Shown piece by piece: positions 25,852-35,659 of a DNA stretch of 64,000 nt. A model generated the notes under the pieces. It saw nothing but the letters and a program-made list of their open reading frames with translations. It did no database searches and had not been told where the DNA came from. Made by a program: the position numbers and the translations under genes. The stretch's first letter is position 1, and each line of letters begins with the position of its first letter. Origin of the DNA: Bacteroidota bacterium (GTDB lineage Bacteria > Bacteroidota > Bacteroidia > Cytophagales > Cyclobacteriaceae); NCBI GenBank assembly GCA_016866235.1, contig VGMW01000001.1, forward strand, positions 675,731 through 739,730, given 5' to 3'.

Positions 25852-26466
25852 TTACCGATAGTTTTTCTCTCCGGCAATGATTGCGGCCTTTAAATGATTT
25901 TCAGCCGGTGGAAATGGGCAGGAGAAATTTTCGTTGTAGGCGCAATAGGGGTTGTAAGCCATATTGAAATCCAATAATACTGATGTTGAACCGGGCACTT
26001 TTCTGATGTCCAGGTACCGGCCTCCGCCATAAGTTTCCGCTCCGCTGGTTTCATCTGTAAAAGCAAGGAAAAGATTACCACGCTCCGGCCCGGGATCAAG
26101 ATTTTCGAAAATGAGCAACTGGTGACGAAGGTTTCCTAGGTCGAAAGATGCTGTTGCATAAGTAAGGTAGGACCTTGATTTACCATCACTTGTTTGAATG
26201 GATCGAACTTCTCGTGATTTTTCGTATTGAAGATCCGCCTGAATCCGAAAGTTCGCATCTGGCGTGTAGTAGGTCAGGCCTCTGAACTTTTTCCCCTGAC
26301 CAAAAGGAGAATCAGGCGCCGTTTCCATGAATTGGTCTCGGTTCTTTCTCTCCTTTTCAATAGATGCTTTATAAGCTGCCTCATCGTCCCCACCGAAGAA
26401 TGGATAGAGTAAGCTTATCAATATTCCAGTAGAAAGAAAAAAGATGATGAGTCGGCCGGGTTTCAT
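25852..26466 (-). CDS. DUF1684 domain protein with N-terminal membrane anchor
   Basis: 204 residues from ATG at 26466; an in-frame TTG at 26475 overlaps the radC stop and is not needed. A hydrophobic segment (RLIIFFLSTGILISLLYPF) anchors or exports the protein. DUF1684 features: KNRDQFM near the start, SPFGQGKKFRGLTYY, YGGGRYLD, and the C-terminal DFNMAYNPYCAYNENFSCPF with PPAEN. Function of the family is not established. Its start lies five bases after the radC stop, so the pair is probably co-transcribed. Confidence 0.88.
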   Translation of the reverse strand: MKPGRLIIFFLSTGILISLLYPFFGGDDEAAYKASIEKERKNRDQFMETAPDSPFGQGKKFRGLTYYTPDANFRIQADLQYEKSREVRSIQTSDGKSRSYLTYATASFDLGNLRHQLLIFENLDPGPERGNLFLAFTDETSGAETYGGGRYLDIRKVPGSTSVLLDFNMAYNPYCAYNENFSCPFPPAENHLKAAIIAGEKNYR

Positions 26467-26471
26467 AGGAT

Positions 26472-27173
26472 TCAAATTCGTCCCTGGTCAGCAAAACTAT
26501 AATATTTGTTGCCCGACACAATTAGGTGATCAATCAATTCAATCTCCAGTAGTTTACCTGCGTGCTTAAGTTTATCGGTGAGCTCAATGTCTTGCTTGCT
26601 TGCCACCAGGTTTCCAGAGGGGTGGTTGTGCGCCACGACAATCCCACAAGCCAATGACTCAAGGGCATGTCTATAGATGAGTTTAGGGTCTGCGACAGTT
26701 CCGGCAACGCCCCCTGAACTTATTTTTCTCTTGCGAATCAGGCTGTTGGCTCTGTTCAGAAACAGAACCCAGAATTCTTCGTGCCTCAAATCAGCCAGAT
26801 CATTATAGATTATTTCAAAGGCATCTTTTGAGCATTTGATTTTCGGGAGCTCCACCGCATCTGTTTCTCTGGCTCTGCGCCCAAGTTCCAATCCCGCAAC
26901 GATGGTCAGCGCTTTTGCTTTTCCAATTCCTTTTTGTTCCATGAGTTCGGCTGGATTGCAACGGGAGAGGTTGAATACATTGTTGGAAACTTTGAGCAGA
27001 AGTTGTTTGGCCACCTCCAGTGCATTGATGTCTTCTGTTCCGGTACCAAGCAGAATCGACAGCAATTCAGCGTCGCTTAATTCTGACTTACCCTTTTCAA
27101 GAAGCCGCTCCCGCGGGCGGTCGTCGGGAGACCATTCACCGATTTTCAGACTTTTGATTAAATCCTCCTGCAC
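26472..27173 (-). CDS. radC: RadC-like JAB/MPN domain protein
   Basis: 233 residues. The N-terminal helix-hairpin-helix region (ELMEQKGIGKAKALTIVAGLELG) precedes the JAMM metalloprotease-like domain (AHNHPSGN, followed by S and D at the expected spacing). The name is historical; direct DNA-repair function in bacteria is unproven. The start is GTG at 27173: no in-frame ATG is near it, an in-frame TAA lies upstream, and the N-terminus from GTG fits the family length. Upstream of the DUF1684 gene in a probable two-gene operon. Confidence 0.92.
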   Translation of the reverse strand: MQEDLIKSLKIGEWSPDDRPRERLLEKGKSELSDAELLSILLGTGTEDINALEVAKQLLLKVSNNVFNLSRCNPAELMEQKGIGKAKALTIVAGLELGRRARETDAVELPKIKCSKDAFEIIYNDLADLRHEEFWVLFLNRANSLIRKRKISSGGVAGTVADPKLIYRHALESLACGIVVAHNHPSGNLVASKQDIELTDKLKHAGKLLEIELIDHLIVSGNKYYSFADQGRI

Positions 27174-27266
27174 GAAGCAAAAGGAGGAAAATTTGATTTA
27201 GCCTGCAAAAAGAAAATCACCGTAAATACAACGTGTTTTTCCTTGCCTGGATTTTCAGTTGCTCAA

Positions 27267-27297
27267 TAAAAAACCCTTTCCACAATGGAAAGGGTTT
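27267..27297 (-). terminator. Intrinsic terminator after rpsT
   Basis: A perfect 12-bp stem (27271-27282 with 27286-27297) with a three-base loop. On the minus strand it reads AACCCTTTCCA-TTG-TGGAAAGGGTT and runs into TTT. It lies 22 bases past the rpsT stop. Confidence 0.85.
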
Positions 27298-27318
27298 GGA
27301 ATTTTAATGTGGGACTGC

Positions 27319-27573
27319 TTAAGAAAGCTTGTTGACCATCTTGGTTAGAGCTGACTTTTGGTTAGCAGCTTTTTTCCAATGGATGATGTTCTTCTTTGCC
27401 AGTTTATCCAACATGGCAGTTACTTCTTTCAACAACGCGGCTGCCTCGTCTTTTTTGGTTGAAGCTTTAAGCTTCTTTACGTAGGTGCGTGTTGTTTTGT
27501 GTTGGTAGCTGTTCCTCTGCCTTTTGGCTTCGTTCGAGCGTATTCTTTTTTCTGCTGACTTATGGTTTGCCAT
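27319..27573 (-). CDS. rpsT: 30S ribosomal protein S20
   Basis: 84 residues, highly basic and helical, with the S20 start (MANHKSAEKRIRSNEAKRQRN in two parts) and the conserved LDKLAKKNIIHWKKAANQKS region near the C-terminus. S20 binds 16S rRNA early in 30S assembly. It is transcribed alone: a strong promoter match lies 20 bases upstream and a strong terminator follows. Confidence 0.98.
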   Translation of the reverse strand: MANHKSAEKRIRSNEAKRQRNSYQHKTTRTYVKKLKASTKKDEAAALLKEVTAMLDKLAKKNIIHWKKAANQKSALTKMVNKLS

Positions 27574-27592
27574 TCTTTTAAAAATCGAGGTG

Positions 27593-27622
27593 CAAATGTA
27601 ATGGCATTCACAGGATTTACAA
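27593..27622 (-). promoter_or_regulatory. Bacteroidota-type promoter of rpsT
   Basis: On the minus strand TTG (27622-27620) and TACATTTG (27600-27593) are 19 bases apart; the -7 element matches TAnnTTTG fully. The -33 element overlaps the 3' end of the M1 peptidase gene. The start codon is about 20 bases downstream of the -7 element, leaving a very short leader. Confidence 0.6.
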
Positions 27623-29236
27623 TTTCCCTCGGCTGATTTTACCCCTGAAAAGCAGGTTTACTTCAGGGTCTAGAATCAGATTTTCAGGGCTTTTCTCCGC
27701 TTTAATGGTAAAAACCTGCGCTTTTTGATCAATTAAGAGGCTTTCATCTGAAATAATTTCTCCTTTCAGATCATTCAATCTTATGGCCAAATCGAATTTC
27801 CAGACCGAATTCCCGGTTTGTTTCACCAATATTTTGGTTTCTTTTCTGCCTTTAATGAATTGCCAAACGACATCCACTTCCGGGGTTCCCGGGCTGTAAA
27901 CCCACTGTTTGAAAAACCAATCCAGCGGGGTGCCACTTGATTTCTCCAGCGCATGCTGTAAATCGCTTGTCAAGGCATTGCCGCCCTTGAAGTCCATATA
28001 GAAGTTACGAACACCTTTAACGAACGCATCATCTCCAATGGTTCGTCTAAGCATGTGTAAAACAAATGAAGCCTTCTGATAGGTGATGGTGCTCAAGACT
28101 TCATTGATGTCGGTGATGGTTGTATCAACCACCGGACTTGTGTTTAGTCGTGGATGCTTCAGGATATTTTCACGATCCTTCGTCATTCCACCTTGTCGTG
28201 CAGCCTCACCGTGGATTTGTTGATTATAGTAATGGGTCATGTAGGTGGCAAATCCTTCGCTGAGCCAGACGTGGTGCCAATCTTTTTCCGTCACGCCATC
28301 ACCAAACCACTGGTGTGCAGTTTCATGGGCAATCAGGTTTTCAATTTGATTTTTTCCGTTGACTGCGCGCTCTGCATAAAATATGGCTCCTGCATTTTCC
28401 AATCCACCCCATCGGGTTTTAGATTGCACGTGCGCCAACTTTCCAAAAAGAAAGGGTCCCCAGGTTTTGGAATAAAATTCAATGATGCGCGCCGCTGGAC
28501 TGAAATCAGAAAATCCTGCTTCGCGGTTCTCCGGGAAAACCCAGATGCTGTTTTCAACGCCTGCAAAGTTCCCCAGGTGTTTGACGGCAAACCGGGCAAT
28601 ACCTATAGTCATCACTTTTACAGGAACCACAGTTTCTTCCGACCAATGGTGTTGTTTTGTTCCATTGCCTAGGTTGCTTTGTTCTTTTAAAACGCCCGTC
28701 GCCACCACATCGTAATGTTCTGGCGCTGTTACAATAAATTCTACAGATGCTTTATCTGATGGATGGTCGACGCACGCCAACCAGTGGTGTCCGCGGTCTG
28801 GCCAGTTATCGCCAAAAAATCCACGGGAAGAAAATTTATTGTTTCCGATAACCAGTCCGTCGGCCGGTACGCCGCTGTATTGAATGGTTAGGGTGGTAGG
28901 AGAGGTTGGTATTGATTTTAGCGTGATTTCAATCCGGTTATTTTCAGTGTGTTGATATCCTGAAATAATTTCCGCGGGCCCGATTCCCTTGATGATCATT
29001 CCCATTCCATCGGATTGTTTCTTGACCAGGTCCAGGAAAAACACAGGTGAATTTCCTTTGAGTTCAAAGGTGATTTCACTCTTGCCTTCAATTTCATCCG
29101 TGCTGTCATTTACTGTAAGGTAAAACCGGTAATGCAACACATTCAGGTTTCGGTTTACGGGGTAAGGATCCGACCCCAAACACGAAAAAATGGATAAAGA
29201 AGTCAGGCCAATCGTCGCGAGTAATTTGTGCATCAT
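27617..29236 (-). CDS. M1-family zinc aminopeptidase, exported
   Basis: 539 residues, short for an M1 peptidase because the large C-terminal helical domain is absent. Zinc site HETAH at 304-308 with Glu327 (HExxH-18-E), and an exopeptidase motif GGLENAG at 277-283. The N-terminus has a signal sequence with Cys19 (SIFSCLG), so it may be a lipoprotein or a secreted protein. It should trim N-terminal residues of peptides in the periplasm or at the surface. Two Met codons begin the frame. Divergent from the phospholipase C-like gene with 41 bases between starts. Confidence 0.93.
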   Translation of the reverse strand: MMHKLLATIGLTSLSIFSCLGSDPYPVNRNLNVLHYRFYLTVNDSTDEIEGKSEITFELKGNSPVFFLDLVKKQSDGMGMIIKGIGPAEIISGYQHTENNRIEITLKSIPTSPTTLTIQYSGVPADGLVIGNNKFSSRGFFGDNWPDRGHHWLACVDHPSDKASVEFIVTAPEHYDVVATGVLKEQSNLGNGTKQHHWSEETVVPVKVMTIGIARFAVKHLGNFAGVENSIWVFPENREAGFSDFSPAARIIEFYSKTWGPFLFGKLAHVQSKTRWGGLENAGAIFYAERAVNGKNQIENLIAHETAHQWFGDGVTEKDWHHVWLSEGFATYMTHYYNQQIHGEAARQGGMTKDRENILKHPRLNTSPVVDTTITDINEVLSTITYQKASFVLHMLRRTIGDDAFVKGVRNFYMDFKGGNALTSDLQHALEKSSGTPLDWFFKQWVYSPGTPEVDVVWQFIKGRKETKILVKQTGNSVWKFDLAIRLNDLKGEIISDESLLIDQKAQVFTIKAEKSPENLILDPEVNLLFRGKISRGKL

Positions 29237-29277
29237 TTAATTGTATTCAGAATCTTAAATATCAGTCTTTCCAATTC

Positions 29278-30246
29278 ATGAAAAAAATACTAGCAGTGCT
29301 CTGTTTATTTCTGTTTGGTCAATGGGGATTTTTTTCCCACCGCATGATCAATCGCCATGCAGTTTTTTTGTTGCCTCCAGAAATGTCGGTTTTTTATAAG
29401 GAGAACCTGGAATTCATCGAGGAAGCGGCGGTCAACCCCGATCGGCGCCGATATGCGGTAGAAGGAGAGGCTGAATGCCATTTTATTGATTTAGATGTTT
29501 ATGGGAACATTGGATATGATTCGCTTATCCTCTTTATTCCATGGGATTCAGCAGTGGTGAAGTTTGGAGAGGATAGCATACGAAAGCATGGTATCGTCCA
29601 TTGGAATTTGGAGCGGACCTATTACCGGTTGCGGGAAGCATTTCTGACAGGCGATCCGTCGCGGATTTTATCAGCCTCCGCTGATCTGGGGCATTATGTT
29701 GGAGATGCTCATGTCCCCCTACACACCACTTCCAATTATGATGGGCAAAAGACCGGACAGACCGGATTGCATGGGTTTTGGGAAACGAGATTACCGGAGT
29801 TGTATTTTCAGGACTACGAATATTTTACTGGACAAGCCAATTATATCCCGGATCGAAGACCACCAGTGGCTTTAGGTATTTTGAATGCCCATAAGCTTTC
29901 TCAAAGAGTACTGACAGAGGAAAAAATTTTATTTTCTGAAAGTGCCAGGACTAAATTTTCTTTTGAATCAAAAGGTTACGGTGTTCAGAAAATGGTTTCA
30001 CCTGAATACGCCGCTGCTTACCACCGTCGGCAGGACGGCATGGTAGAGGCCCAATTGAAACACAGCATAAAAATGGTTGCTGATTTATGGTATTCCGCCT
30101 GGGTTGAGGCGGGTCAACCTGATCTAAAGGCGCTGGCTAAAAATTTCGATCAAAAAGGGTTTCGGGAATCAAGGATGAAAGAGGTGAATGAATTAAAACT
30201 GATTTTGAAAGTTGACAGACCACATGAAGCGGTGCCCCAGAACTAG
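29278..30246 (+). CDS. Zinc-dependent phospholipase C / S1-P1 nuclease-like protein
   Basis: 322 residues with a signal peptide (MKKILAVLCLFLFGQWGFF). The mature N-terminus begins near a conserved SHRMINRHAV, which in this fold supplies zinc ligands, and the family motif ADLGHYVGDAHVPLHTTSN-Y-D-G at about 138-158 gives the His and Asp ligands; HGFWE follows. The fold is known in bacterial phospholipase C and S1/P1 nucleases. Bacteroidota have many such proteins, and phospholipase versus nuclease activity cannot be decided here. Exported, probably periplasmic. Confidence 0.82.
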   Translation: MKKILAVLCLFLFGQWGFFSHRMINRHAVFLLPPEMSVFYKENLEFIEEAAVNPDRRRYAVEGEAECHFIDLDVYGNIGYDSLILFIPWDSAVVKFGEDSIRKHGIVHWNLERTYYRLREAFLTGDPSRILSASADLGHYVGDAHVPLHTTSNYDGQKTGQTGLHGFWETRLPELYFQDYEYFTGQANYIPDRRPPVALGILNAHKLSQRVLTEEKILFSESARTKFSFESKGYGVQKMVSPEYAAAYHRRQDGMVEAQLKHSIKMVADLWYSAWVEAGQPDLKALAKNFDQKGFRESRMKEVNELKLILKVDRPHEAVPQN

Positions 30247-30252
30247 ATATTT

Positions 30253-30543
30253 CTAATCCGATAATTCTGTCGTCAAAATTTTCCATTCCTCTTCGAGCGA
30301 TCCTGTAAAAGGTTTTTTACCCGCAGCCCGGTACCAGTATTCTGCATTGGACTGATCGCCCTCCTTTCGGTGTAGGTATGCATGGACCATTTTCGAGCGT
30401 TGATCGCTAAGGTCATTAATCAGGTTATGCGCCAACGCCCATTTGCCCTGGTAATCATACCAAAGTGCCTTCATGGCGGGATCAAGCACTTTCGGTGGCT
30501 CCTTATGGCCGGTCAGGGAATCCATGAATTGTTGAATTTTCAA
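30253..30543 (-). CDS. Small conserved hypothetical protein (helical)
   Basis: 96 residues from TTG at 30543 or 90 from ATG at 30525 (MDSLTGHKEPP). Contains LWYDYQGKWALAHNLI and VHAYLHRKEGDQSNAEYWYRAAGK-like segments (here MVHAYLHRKEGD), a pattern I know from small uncharacterised proteins in several phyla. It looks like a pair of TPR-like helical hairpins. No signal peptide, so cytoplasmic. I prefer the TTG start because the IQQFMDSL segment looks like the usual N-terminal helix, but this is uncertain. Convergent with the preceding gene. Confidence 0.7.
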   Translation of the reverse strand: MKIQQFMDSLTGHKEPPKVLDPAMKALWYDYQGKWALAHNLINDLSDQRSKMVHAYLHRKEGDQSNAEYWYRAAGKKPFTGSLEEEWKILTTELSD

Positions 30544-30623
30544 AGCTTTAATTAGAAATCAGTGTTGAAGGTTGAAAAGTCCTGAATTTTTCGTGAAATT
30601 TTAGAAACCTAATCCCAAAAAGA

Positions 30624-31076
30624 ATGCAACTATTCAGCAACCCTAACCGGATTCCTGAAAACTATGGAATCCTGATTGGCGCAGGCCTTGTACTTTACTT
30701 TGGCGTCATGTACCTGCTTGGTCTTGGAAACCATGTAGAACTTCGATTGTTAAACCTTATGATCCTGGGGGCCGGTGTCTACTTTGGGCTTCGCAAGTTT
30801 AAAGACACCCACGGAGCACATATGAATTATTTCCGGGCCCTTGCAACAGGGGTCAGCATTTCAACCATAGGCTCGTTGATCTTTGCTGGATTTCTTTTTG
30901 GATTTATGAAGGTGAACGATGGTTTTATGAATTGGATTATAGAGAATGAAAAGATGGGTCGTTACCTGAATGCCTATATGGCTTCCTTCATTGTCTTACT
31001 GGAAGGTGTATTTTCAGGTCTGCTGGTAACCTTCGTGTTGCTTAACTGGATTGATACCGACGAGGTAACAGAATAA
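30624..31076 (+). CDS. DUF4199-like membrane protein
   Basis: 150 residues with four hydrophobic segments (about 14-33, 40-56, 75-98, 118-142) and the conserved loop YFRALATGVSIS. This matches the DUF4199 family, which is common in Bacteroidota and has no known function. Inner membrane. It ends two bases before the stop of the convergent glycogen synthase gene. Confidence 0.75.
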   Translation: MQLFSNPNRIPENYGILIGAGLVLYFGVMYLLGLGNHVELRLLNLMILGAGVYFGLRKFKDTHGAHMNYFRALATGVSISTIGSLIFAGFLFGFMKVNDGFMNWIIENEKMGRYLNAYMASFIVLLEGVFSGLLVTFVLLNWIDTDEVTE

Positions 31077-31078
31077 GC

Positions 31079-32899
31079 TCAGGCCTTGATGGCCCGGGCA
31101 TAAGCCTCTTCATAGTAGCGGATCAACACGGACCAGTCGAAGGCTGCAGAGTAATTTTCTGCATTATTGCGTTGCATGATTCTTTCTCTTCTGTTCTGAA
31201 GCAGAAACTGATAAAGGTATGCCGACAATTGCCTCGCGCTCCAGTCAAAGGTGCGCTTTGCTCTTTCCACTACAAACATGCCGCCCTTTTCATAGTCAGG
31301 CATGTGCCGCAAAAGGTAATCTCCAAATCCGCTGAGGTCGCTGGTGACAGCCGGTACTCCACTCGCCATGCACTCCAAGGGTGTGTAACCCCAGGGCTCG
31401 TAATAACTTGGGAATACACCCAGGTGACAGCCTCGTACAAACTGACCGTAATCCAAACCAAACAAAGGACTTGTTGAGTTAATAAAGTCAGGGTGATAAA
31501 CAATCTTAACCTTATCGCTTGGGTGGTTCAATAAGTTCCTACGGTTCAGAAAGTTTAGAATGTCATCGTTTTGCTCATCCACCAACTTATGTGTTACCGC
31601 GAGTGGAAGTTTGGTATTCTTCCAGGACTGAATGGTTCTCCGGTAACGTAGTTTCCAATACTCATCAACGAAGCCGTTGAGGTCCGGAAGACGCTGATCT
31701 CTTCTGGAGGTGCTTTCAAAAAATAGGCGTTTGCCGATTTGTCTTTGGATGGCATCACAGGTTTGCCGGATTTCTTCCATCATGGCGCGCGACTGCAATG
31801 CTTCGGGTTTAATACTGAAGTAATCCCGTTTGGTCACAAAGAACATGACTACGGTAACGTCCGCATTCTCCTGCTTTAATTGTTGGTTAAGATGGGTGAG
31901 CGCTTCAAGGGTTAGGTCAAAGCCCTTGTTTTTATACTCATACCGTCCTGAAGTAAAGAGGTAGATGGTTTTATCAAGGTCGAAGGAATATGATTGAAAA
32001 AAATGACCCATCACAAACTGATGGATTTTTTCCTTGTACTGAGCGTGTAGGTTTTGAAACTCATGCAACGCCTCAAAACGTTGGATGTTTAATCCATTGG
32101 GAAGGATCAAATCGCACTTGCGTTTAAGTAAGTGTTCACATTCCTGCGCAGTTACATCACTCACGGTGGTAAAGACATCACACTTTTGTGCGCATCCGTG
32201 TTCAATTTGTGCTTCGGTTTCTACCCAAAATTTCTTTGCCTCCGTTTCCCAATTAAAGAAAGGCATGTGCGCATAAAACAAGGGCGAGTTGATGGCAAGG
32301 TGCCTGCCAAGTTGAGTGGCATGTGTCGTAAAAATGGTTTTGATCGGCAGCTTCTCCTTTCTGATGTCCAGTATGGGCAGGCCCGCCATCCACTCATGGA
32401 AATGTGCTATGATGTTTTTATCCTGGGCTAGCTCCAGCAATTCATCAAAGTACAACTTGGTCAGGTAGGCAAATCCAATCACCTGGTCTATCAATGGATT
32501 TCCGGTGGGTGTGCCTATACCATGATTTTTCCAAAGAAGGTATTTAATGACGTTGAGGGCTTTCTCCTCAATAACATTTGGATTGAGTAAAACCACTCTA
32601 GGCTTTCCAGTGATAAGCCATTCGGCATAATGAACGTCGTACCCTTTTTTCCTTAGGTTGGCTGCAGCCTGTCCGAAAATATCTGCGACATCGTCGAGTG
32701 GCTCCAGCTCCGCCTGAATGTTTTTGTTCACATAAGGACCAATCATGCAAAACCTTCCACCCCAGTTCTCCATCATGGAAGGAGCTTTGGATCGGATTAC
32801 GGTATAAATTCCTCCGACCTGATTACAAACTTCCCATGCAACTTCAACCAGCAAGTTCTGCGTAACCACAGCGGATTTTTTAATCTGTTTTTTTGGCAT
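31079..32899 (-). CDS. Glycogen synthase, eukaryotic-type (GT3)
   Basis: 606 residues. The N-terminus LLVEVAWEVCNQVGGIYTVIRSKAP is the GT3 donor-binding start. The C-terminal EPWGYTPLECMASGVPAV contains the E-x7-E motif of this family. It should extend alpha-1,4-glucan chains from a UDP-glucose-type donor in the cytoplasm. The length and motifs fit the fungal/animal GT3 class, not the bacterial GlgA (GT5). GT3 enzymes are known in Bacteroidota. Single gene here, with no branching enzyme or phosphorylase nearby, so the rest of glycogen metabolism must be elsewhere. Confidence 0.92.
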   Translation of the reverse strand: MPKKQIKKSAVVTQNLLVEVAWEVCNQVGGIYTVIRSKAPSMMENWGGRFCMIGPYVNKNIQAELEPLDDVADIFGQAAANLRKKGYDVHYAEWLITGKPRVVLLNPNVIEEKALNVIKYLLWKNHGIGTPTGNPLIDQVIGFAYLTKLYFDELLELAQDKNIIAHFHEWMAGLPILDIRKEKLPIKTIFTTHATQLGRHLAINSPLFYAHMPFFNWETEAKKFWVETEAQIEHGCAQKCDVFTTVSDVTAQECEHLLKRKCDLILPNGLNIQRFEALHEFQNLHAQYKEKIHQFVMGHFFQSYSFDLDKTIYLFTSGRYEYKNKGFDLTLEALTHLNQQLKQENADVTVVMFFVTKRDYFSIKPEALQSRAMMEEIRQTCDAIQRQIGKRLFFESTSRRDQRLPDLNGFVDEYWKLRYRRTIQSWKNTKLPLAVTHKLVDEQNDDILNFLNRRNLLNHPSDKVKIVYHPDFINSTSPLFGLDYGQFVRGCHLGVFPSYYEPWGYTPLECMASGVPAVTSDLSGFGDYLLRHMPDYEKGGMFVVERAKRTFDWSARQLSAYLYQFLLQNRRERIMQRNNAENYSAAFDWSVLIRYYEEAYARAIKA

Positions 32900-33043
32900 T
32901 GAATCAGGTCAATTTGGCTTGGAAAGGTATGATTTTCATCAAGTTAATGACAAAATTGCCTGAAAAAAATGAGAAAGGGCACTGGTTTCTAATTTGATGA
33001 TTCAGAACGCGAAAGTTCGGATGAAAATTTTACTCAAGAGACA

Positions 33044-35659
33044 ATGAACACAGATAAATATACCATCAAATCGCAAGAAGTTCTGCAGCAATCTGCGGCC
33101 TTGGCGTCGTCCATGGGACAACAAGCCATCGAGCCTGCCCATTTGTTAAAGGCCATTTTAGAAACAGACGAGAACATCGCCGGCTATTTGTTTAAAAAGT
33201 TGAACATCAGTGGAAATCTGCTCATCGACCGCCTTAATCAACTGTTGGCCTCCTTGCCAAAGGTTTCAGGGCAGCAGCCCTACCTTGCCCAAGGTACGGC
33301 GCAGGTACTTCAAAAGGCAGAGCGTGAATTGAGTGCCTTGGGTGATGAGTTTATAGCTGTTGAGCATCTGCTTTTGGCCTTGCTCGACTCCAGCGACAAA
33401 ACCGGGCAGATTATGAAAGAAAATGGCTTTGAGAGGAAGTCCCTACTTAAAGCCATCCGTGAGCTTAGGGGCGGTCAGCAGGTTCGTGACCAGAATGCGG
33501 AGGCCAAATACAAATCACTGGAGCGCTACTCCAAAAACCTTAATGAGCTTGCCAAGCGTGGTAAGATTGATCCGGTAATTGGAAGAGACGAAGAGATCAG
33601 GCGGGTTTTGCAAATACTTTCTCGTCGGACCAAAAACAATCCCATTTTACTTGGAGAACCCGGCGTTGGAAAGACGGCCATCGTAGAAGGCATGGCTCAG
33701 CGGATTGTCAATGGTGATGTGCCGGAAAATCTAAAGTCAAAGACGCTGGTTTCCCTGGATATGGGCTTGCTGGTGGCTGGTGCAAAATATAAGGGTGAAT
33801 TCGAGGAGCGATTGAAATCGGTGATCAAGGAAGTTACTGATTCTAATGGAGAGATTATTTTGTTCATCGATGAAATCCATACGTTGATCGGTGCCGGTGG
33901 GGGAGAAGGAGCGATGGATGCTGCCAACTTGTTGAAACCTGCCTTGGCAAGGGGCGAGCTTCATGCGATTGGCGCAACCACGCTTAAAGAATACCAGAAG
34001 TATGTTGAAAAAGACAAGGCATTGGAGCGGAGGTTTCAGGCTGTGATGGTGGACGAGCCTTCTGTAGAAGATTCCATTTCTATTCTCAGGGGCATCAAGG
34101 ACAAATATGAGCTTCACCATGGGGTACGCATAAAAGACGATGCAGTGATTGCGTCGGTAGAGTTGTCCTCGCGCTATATCTCCGACCGGTTTCTTCCGGA
34201 TAAAGCCATCGATTTAATGGATGAAGCTGCATCCAAGCTTAGGCTGGAGATGGATTCCATGCCGGAGGAATTGGATGAGCTCAATCGGAAAATCATGCAA
34301 CTGGAAATTGAGCGTGAAGCCATCCGGCGTGAAAAGGATGCGGAAAAAGAATCTGAGCTCTCTAAAGAAATCGCTGAATTCAGCGGTAAGCGGAACTCTT
34401 TAAAAGCGCGGTGGGATTCAGAAAAATCAATAGTGGAAGACATCCGAAAAGAAAAGGAAAACATCGATCGACTAAAGTTTGAGGCCGAGCAGGCCGAAAA
34501 ATCCGGCGACTATGGTAAGGTGGCAGAAATTCGTTACGGAAAAATTGTTAGTACTGAAAAGAAACTACAAGACCTCCAGCAACAGATGAAGCATATGGAG
34601 GGCGAACATGCCCTGCTGAAAGAGGAAGTAGATGGAGAGGATATTGCTGAGGTGGTGGCCAGGTGGACAGGTATTCCAGTGTCGCGCATGCTTCAAAGTG
34701 AGCGGGACAAGTTGCTCTCACTGGAAAAAGAATTGTCCATGCGTGTCGCGGGTCAGGAAGAAGCTATTCGGGCCCTTAGCGATGCGGTGCGCCGCAGCCG
34801 AGCCGGGCTACAGGATCCCAAGCGTCCGATTGGCTCTTTCATTTTTATGGGGACTACCGGGGTTGGTAAAACCGAATTGAGTAAAGCATTGGCATCATTT
34901 CTATTTAATGATGAAAATGCAATGGTGCGCATCGACATGAGTGAGTACCAGGAACGTCATAGTGTAAGCAGACTTATAGGTGCGCCTCCCGGATATGTCG
35001 GATACGACGAAGGTGGGCAGTTGACCGAGGCGGTTCGAAGAAAGCCCTACGCTGTGATCCTGCTCGATGAAATCGAAAAAGCACACCCAGATGTATTTAA
35101 TATTCTTCTTCAGGTGTTAGACGATGGACGGCTTACCGACAATAAGGGCAGGGTGGCCAACTTCAAAAACACCATAATCATCATGACCACCAACATTGGA
35201 TCGGGGATTATCCAGGAGAATTTTGAAAAGATAACCGATGATAATTATTTCGAGATCCTTGAAAGTACACGTGAGCAGGTTGTGGATATGCTTAAGAAGT
35301 CAGTGCGGCCTGAATTCATTAACCGTATAGACGAGATCATCATGTTCCGACCGCTGGGTAAAAACGATATCCGAAAAATTGTCAGCATACAGGTCGACCT
35401 GATTCGTGAACGTCTTGCCGCCTCGGGAATAATGCTGGAGGTTTCGGAGGCCTCGCTTGATCGGTTGGCCAAGCTTGGATTTGATCCGCAGTACGGCGCG
35501 CGGCCGTTAAAAAGGGTGTTGCAACGTGAGTTGCTTAATGAACTTTCCAAATGGATACTCGCCGGTAAGGTGAATAAGGATTCAACCATCCGCGTAGACC
35601 TGTTAAATGATGTTGAGTTTATATTTACAAACCTACCGGCTGACCTGATTATGGCATAA
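33044..35659 (+). CDS. clpB: ATP-dependent disaggregase ClpB
   Basis: 871 residues. Order: Clp N domain (about 1-145); NBD1 with Walker A GEPGVGKT near 204-211 and [13 protein letters not shown]; a coiled-coil M domain of full length (about 405-525, [17 protein letters not shown]), which separates ClpB from ClpA/ClpC; NBD2 with Walker A GTTGVGKT near 603-610 and [16 protein letters not shown]; the C-terminal D2-small domain. It has no ClpP-docking tripeptide that I can see. With DnaK/DnaJ it dissolves protein aggregates. Its last 11 bases overlap the convergent DUF2214 gene. Confidence 0.98.
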   Translation: MNTDKYTIKSQEVLQQSAALASSMGQQAIEPAHLLKAILETDENIAGYLFKKLNISGNLLIDRLNQLLASLPKVSGQQPYLAQGTAQVLQKAERELSALGDEFIAVEHLLLALLDSSDKTGQIMKENGFERKSLLKAIRELRGGQQVRDQNAEAKYKSLERYSKNLNELAKRGKIDPVIGRDEEIRRVLQILSRRTKNNPILLGEPGVGKTAIVEGMAQRIVNGDVPENLKSKTLVSLDMGLLVAGAKYKGEFEERLKSVIKEVTDSNGEIILFIDEIHTLIGAGGGEGAMDAANLLKPALARGELHAIGATTLKEYQKYVEKDKALERRFQAVMVDEPSVEDSISILRGIKDKYELHHGVRIKDDAVIASVELSSRYISDRFLPDKAIDLMDEAASKLRLEMDSMPEELDELNRKIMQLEIEREAIRREKDAEKESELSKEIAEFSGKRNSLKARWDSEKSIVEDIRKEKENIDRLKFEAEQAEKSGDYGKVAEIRYGKIVSTEKKLQDLQQQMKHMEGEHALLKEEVDGEDIAEVVARWTGIPVSRMLQSERDKLLSLEKELSMRVAGQEEAIRALSDAVRRSRAGLQDPKRPIGSFIFMGTTGVGKTELSKALASFLFNDENAMVRIDMSEYQERHSVSRLIGAPPGYVGYDEGGQLTEAVRRKPYAVILLDEIEKAHPDVFNILLQVLDDGRLTDNKGRVANFKNTIIIMTTNIGSGIIQENFEKITDDNYFEILESTREQVVDMLKKSVRPEFINRIDEIIMFRPLGKNDIRKIVSIQVDLIRERLAASGIMLEVSEASLDRLAKLGFDPQYGARPLKRVLQRELLNELSKWILAGKVNKDSTIRVDLLNDVEFIFTNLPADLIMA

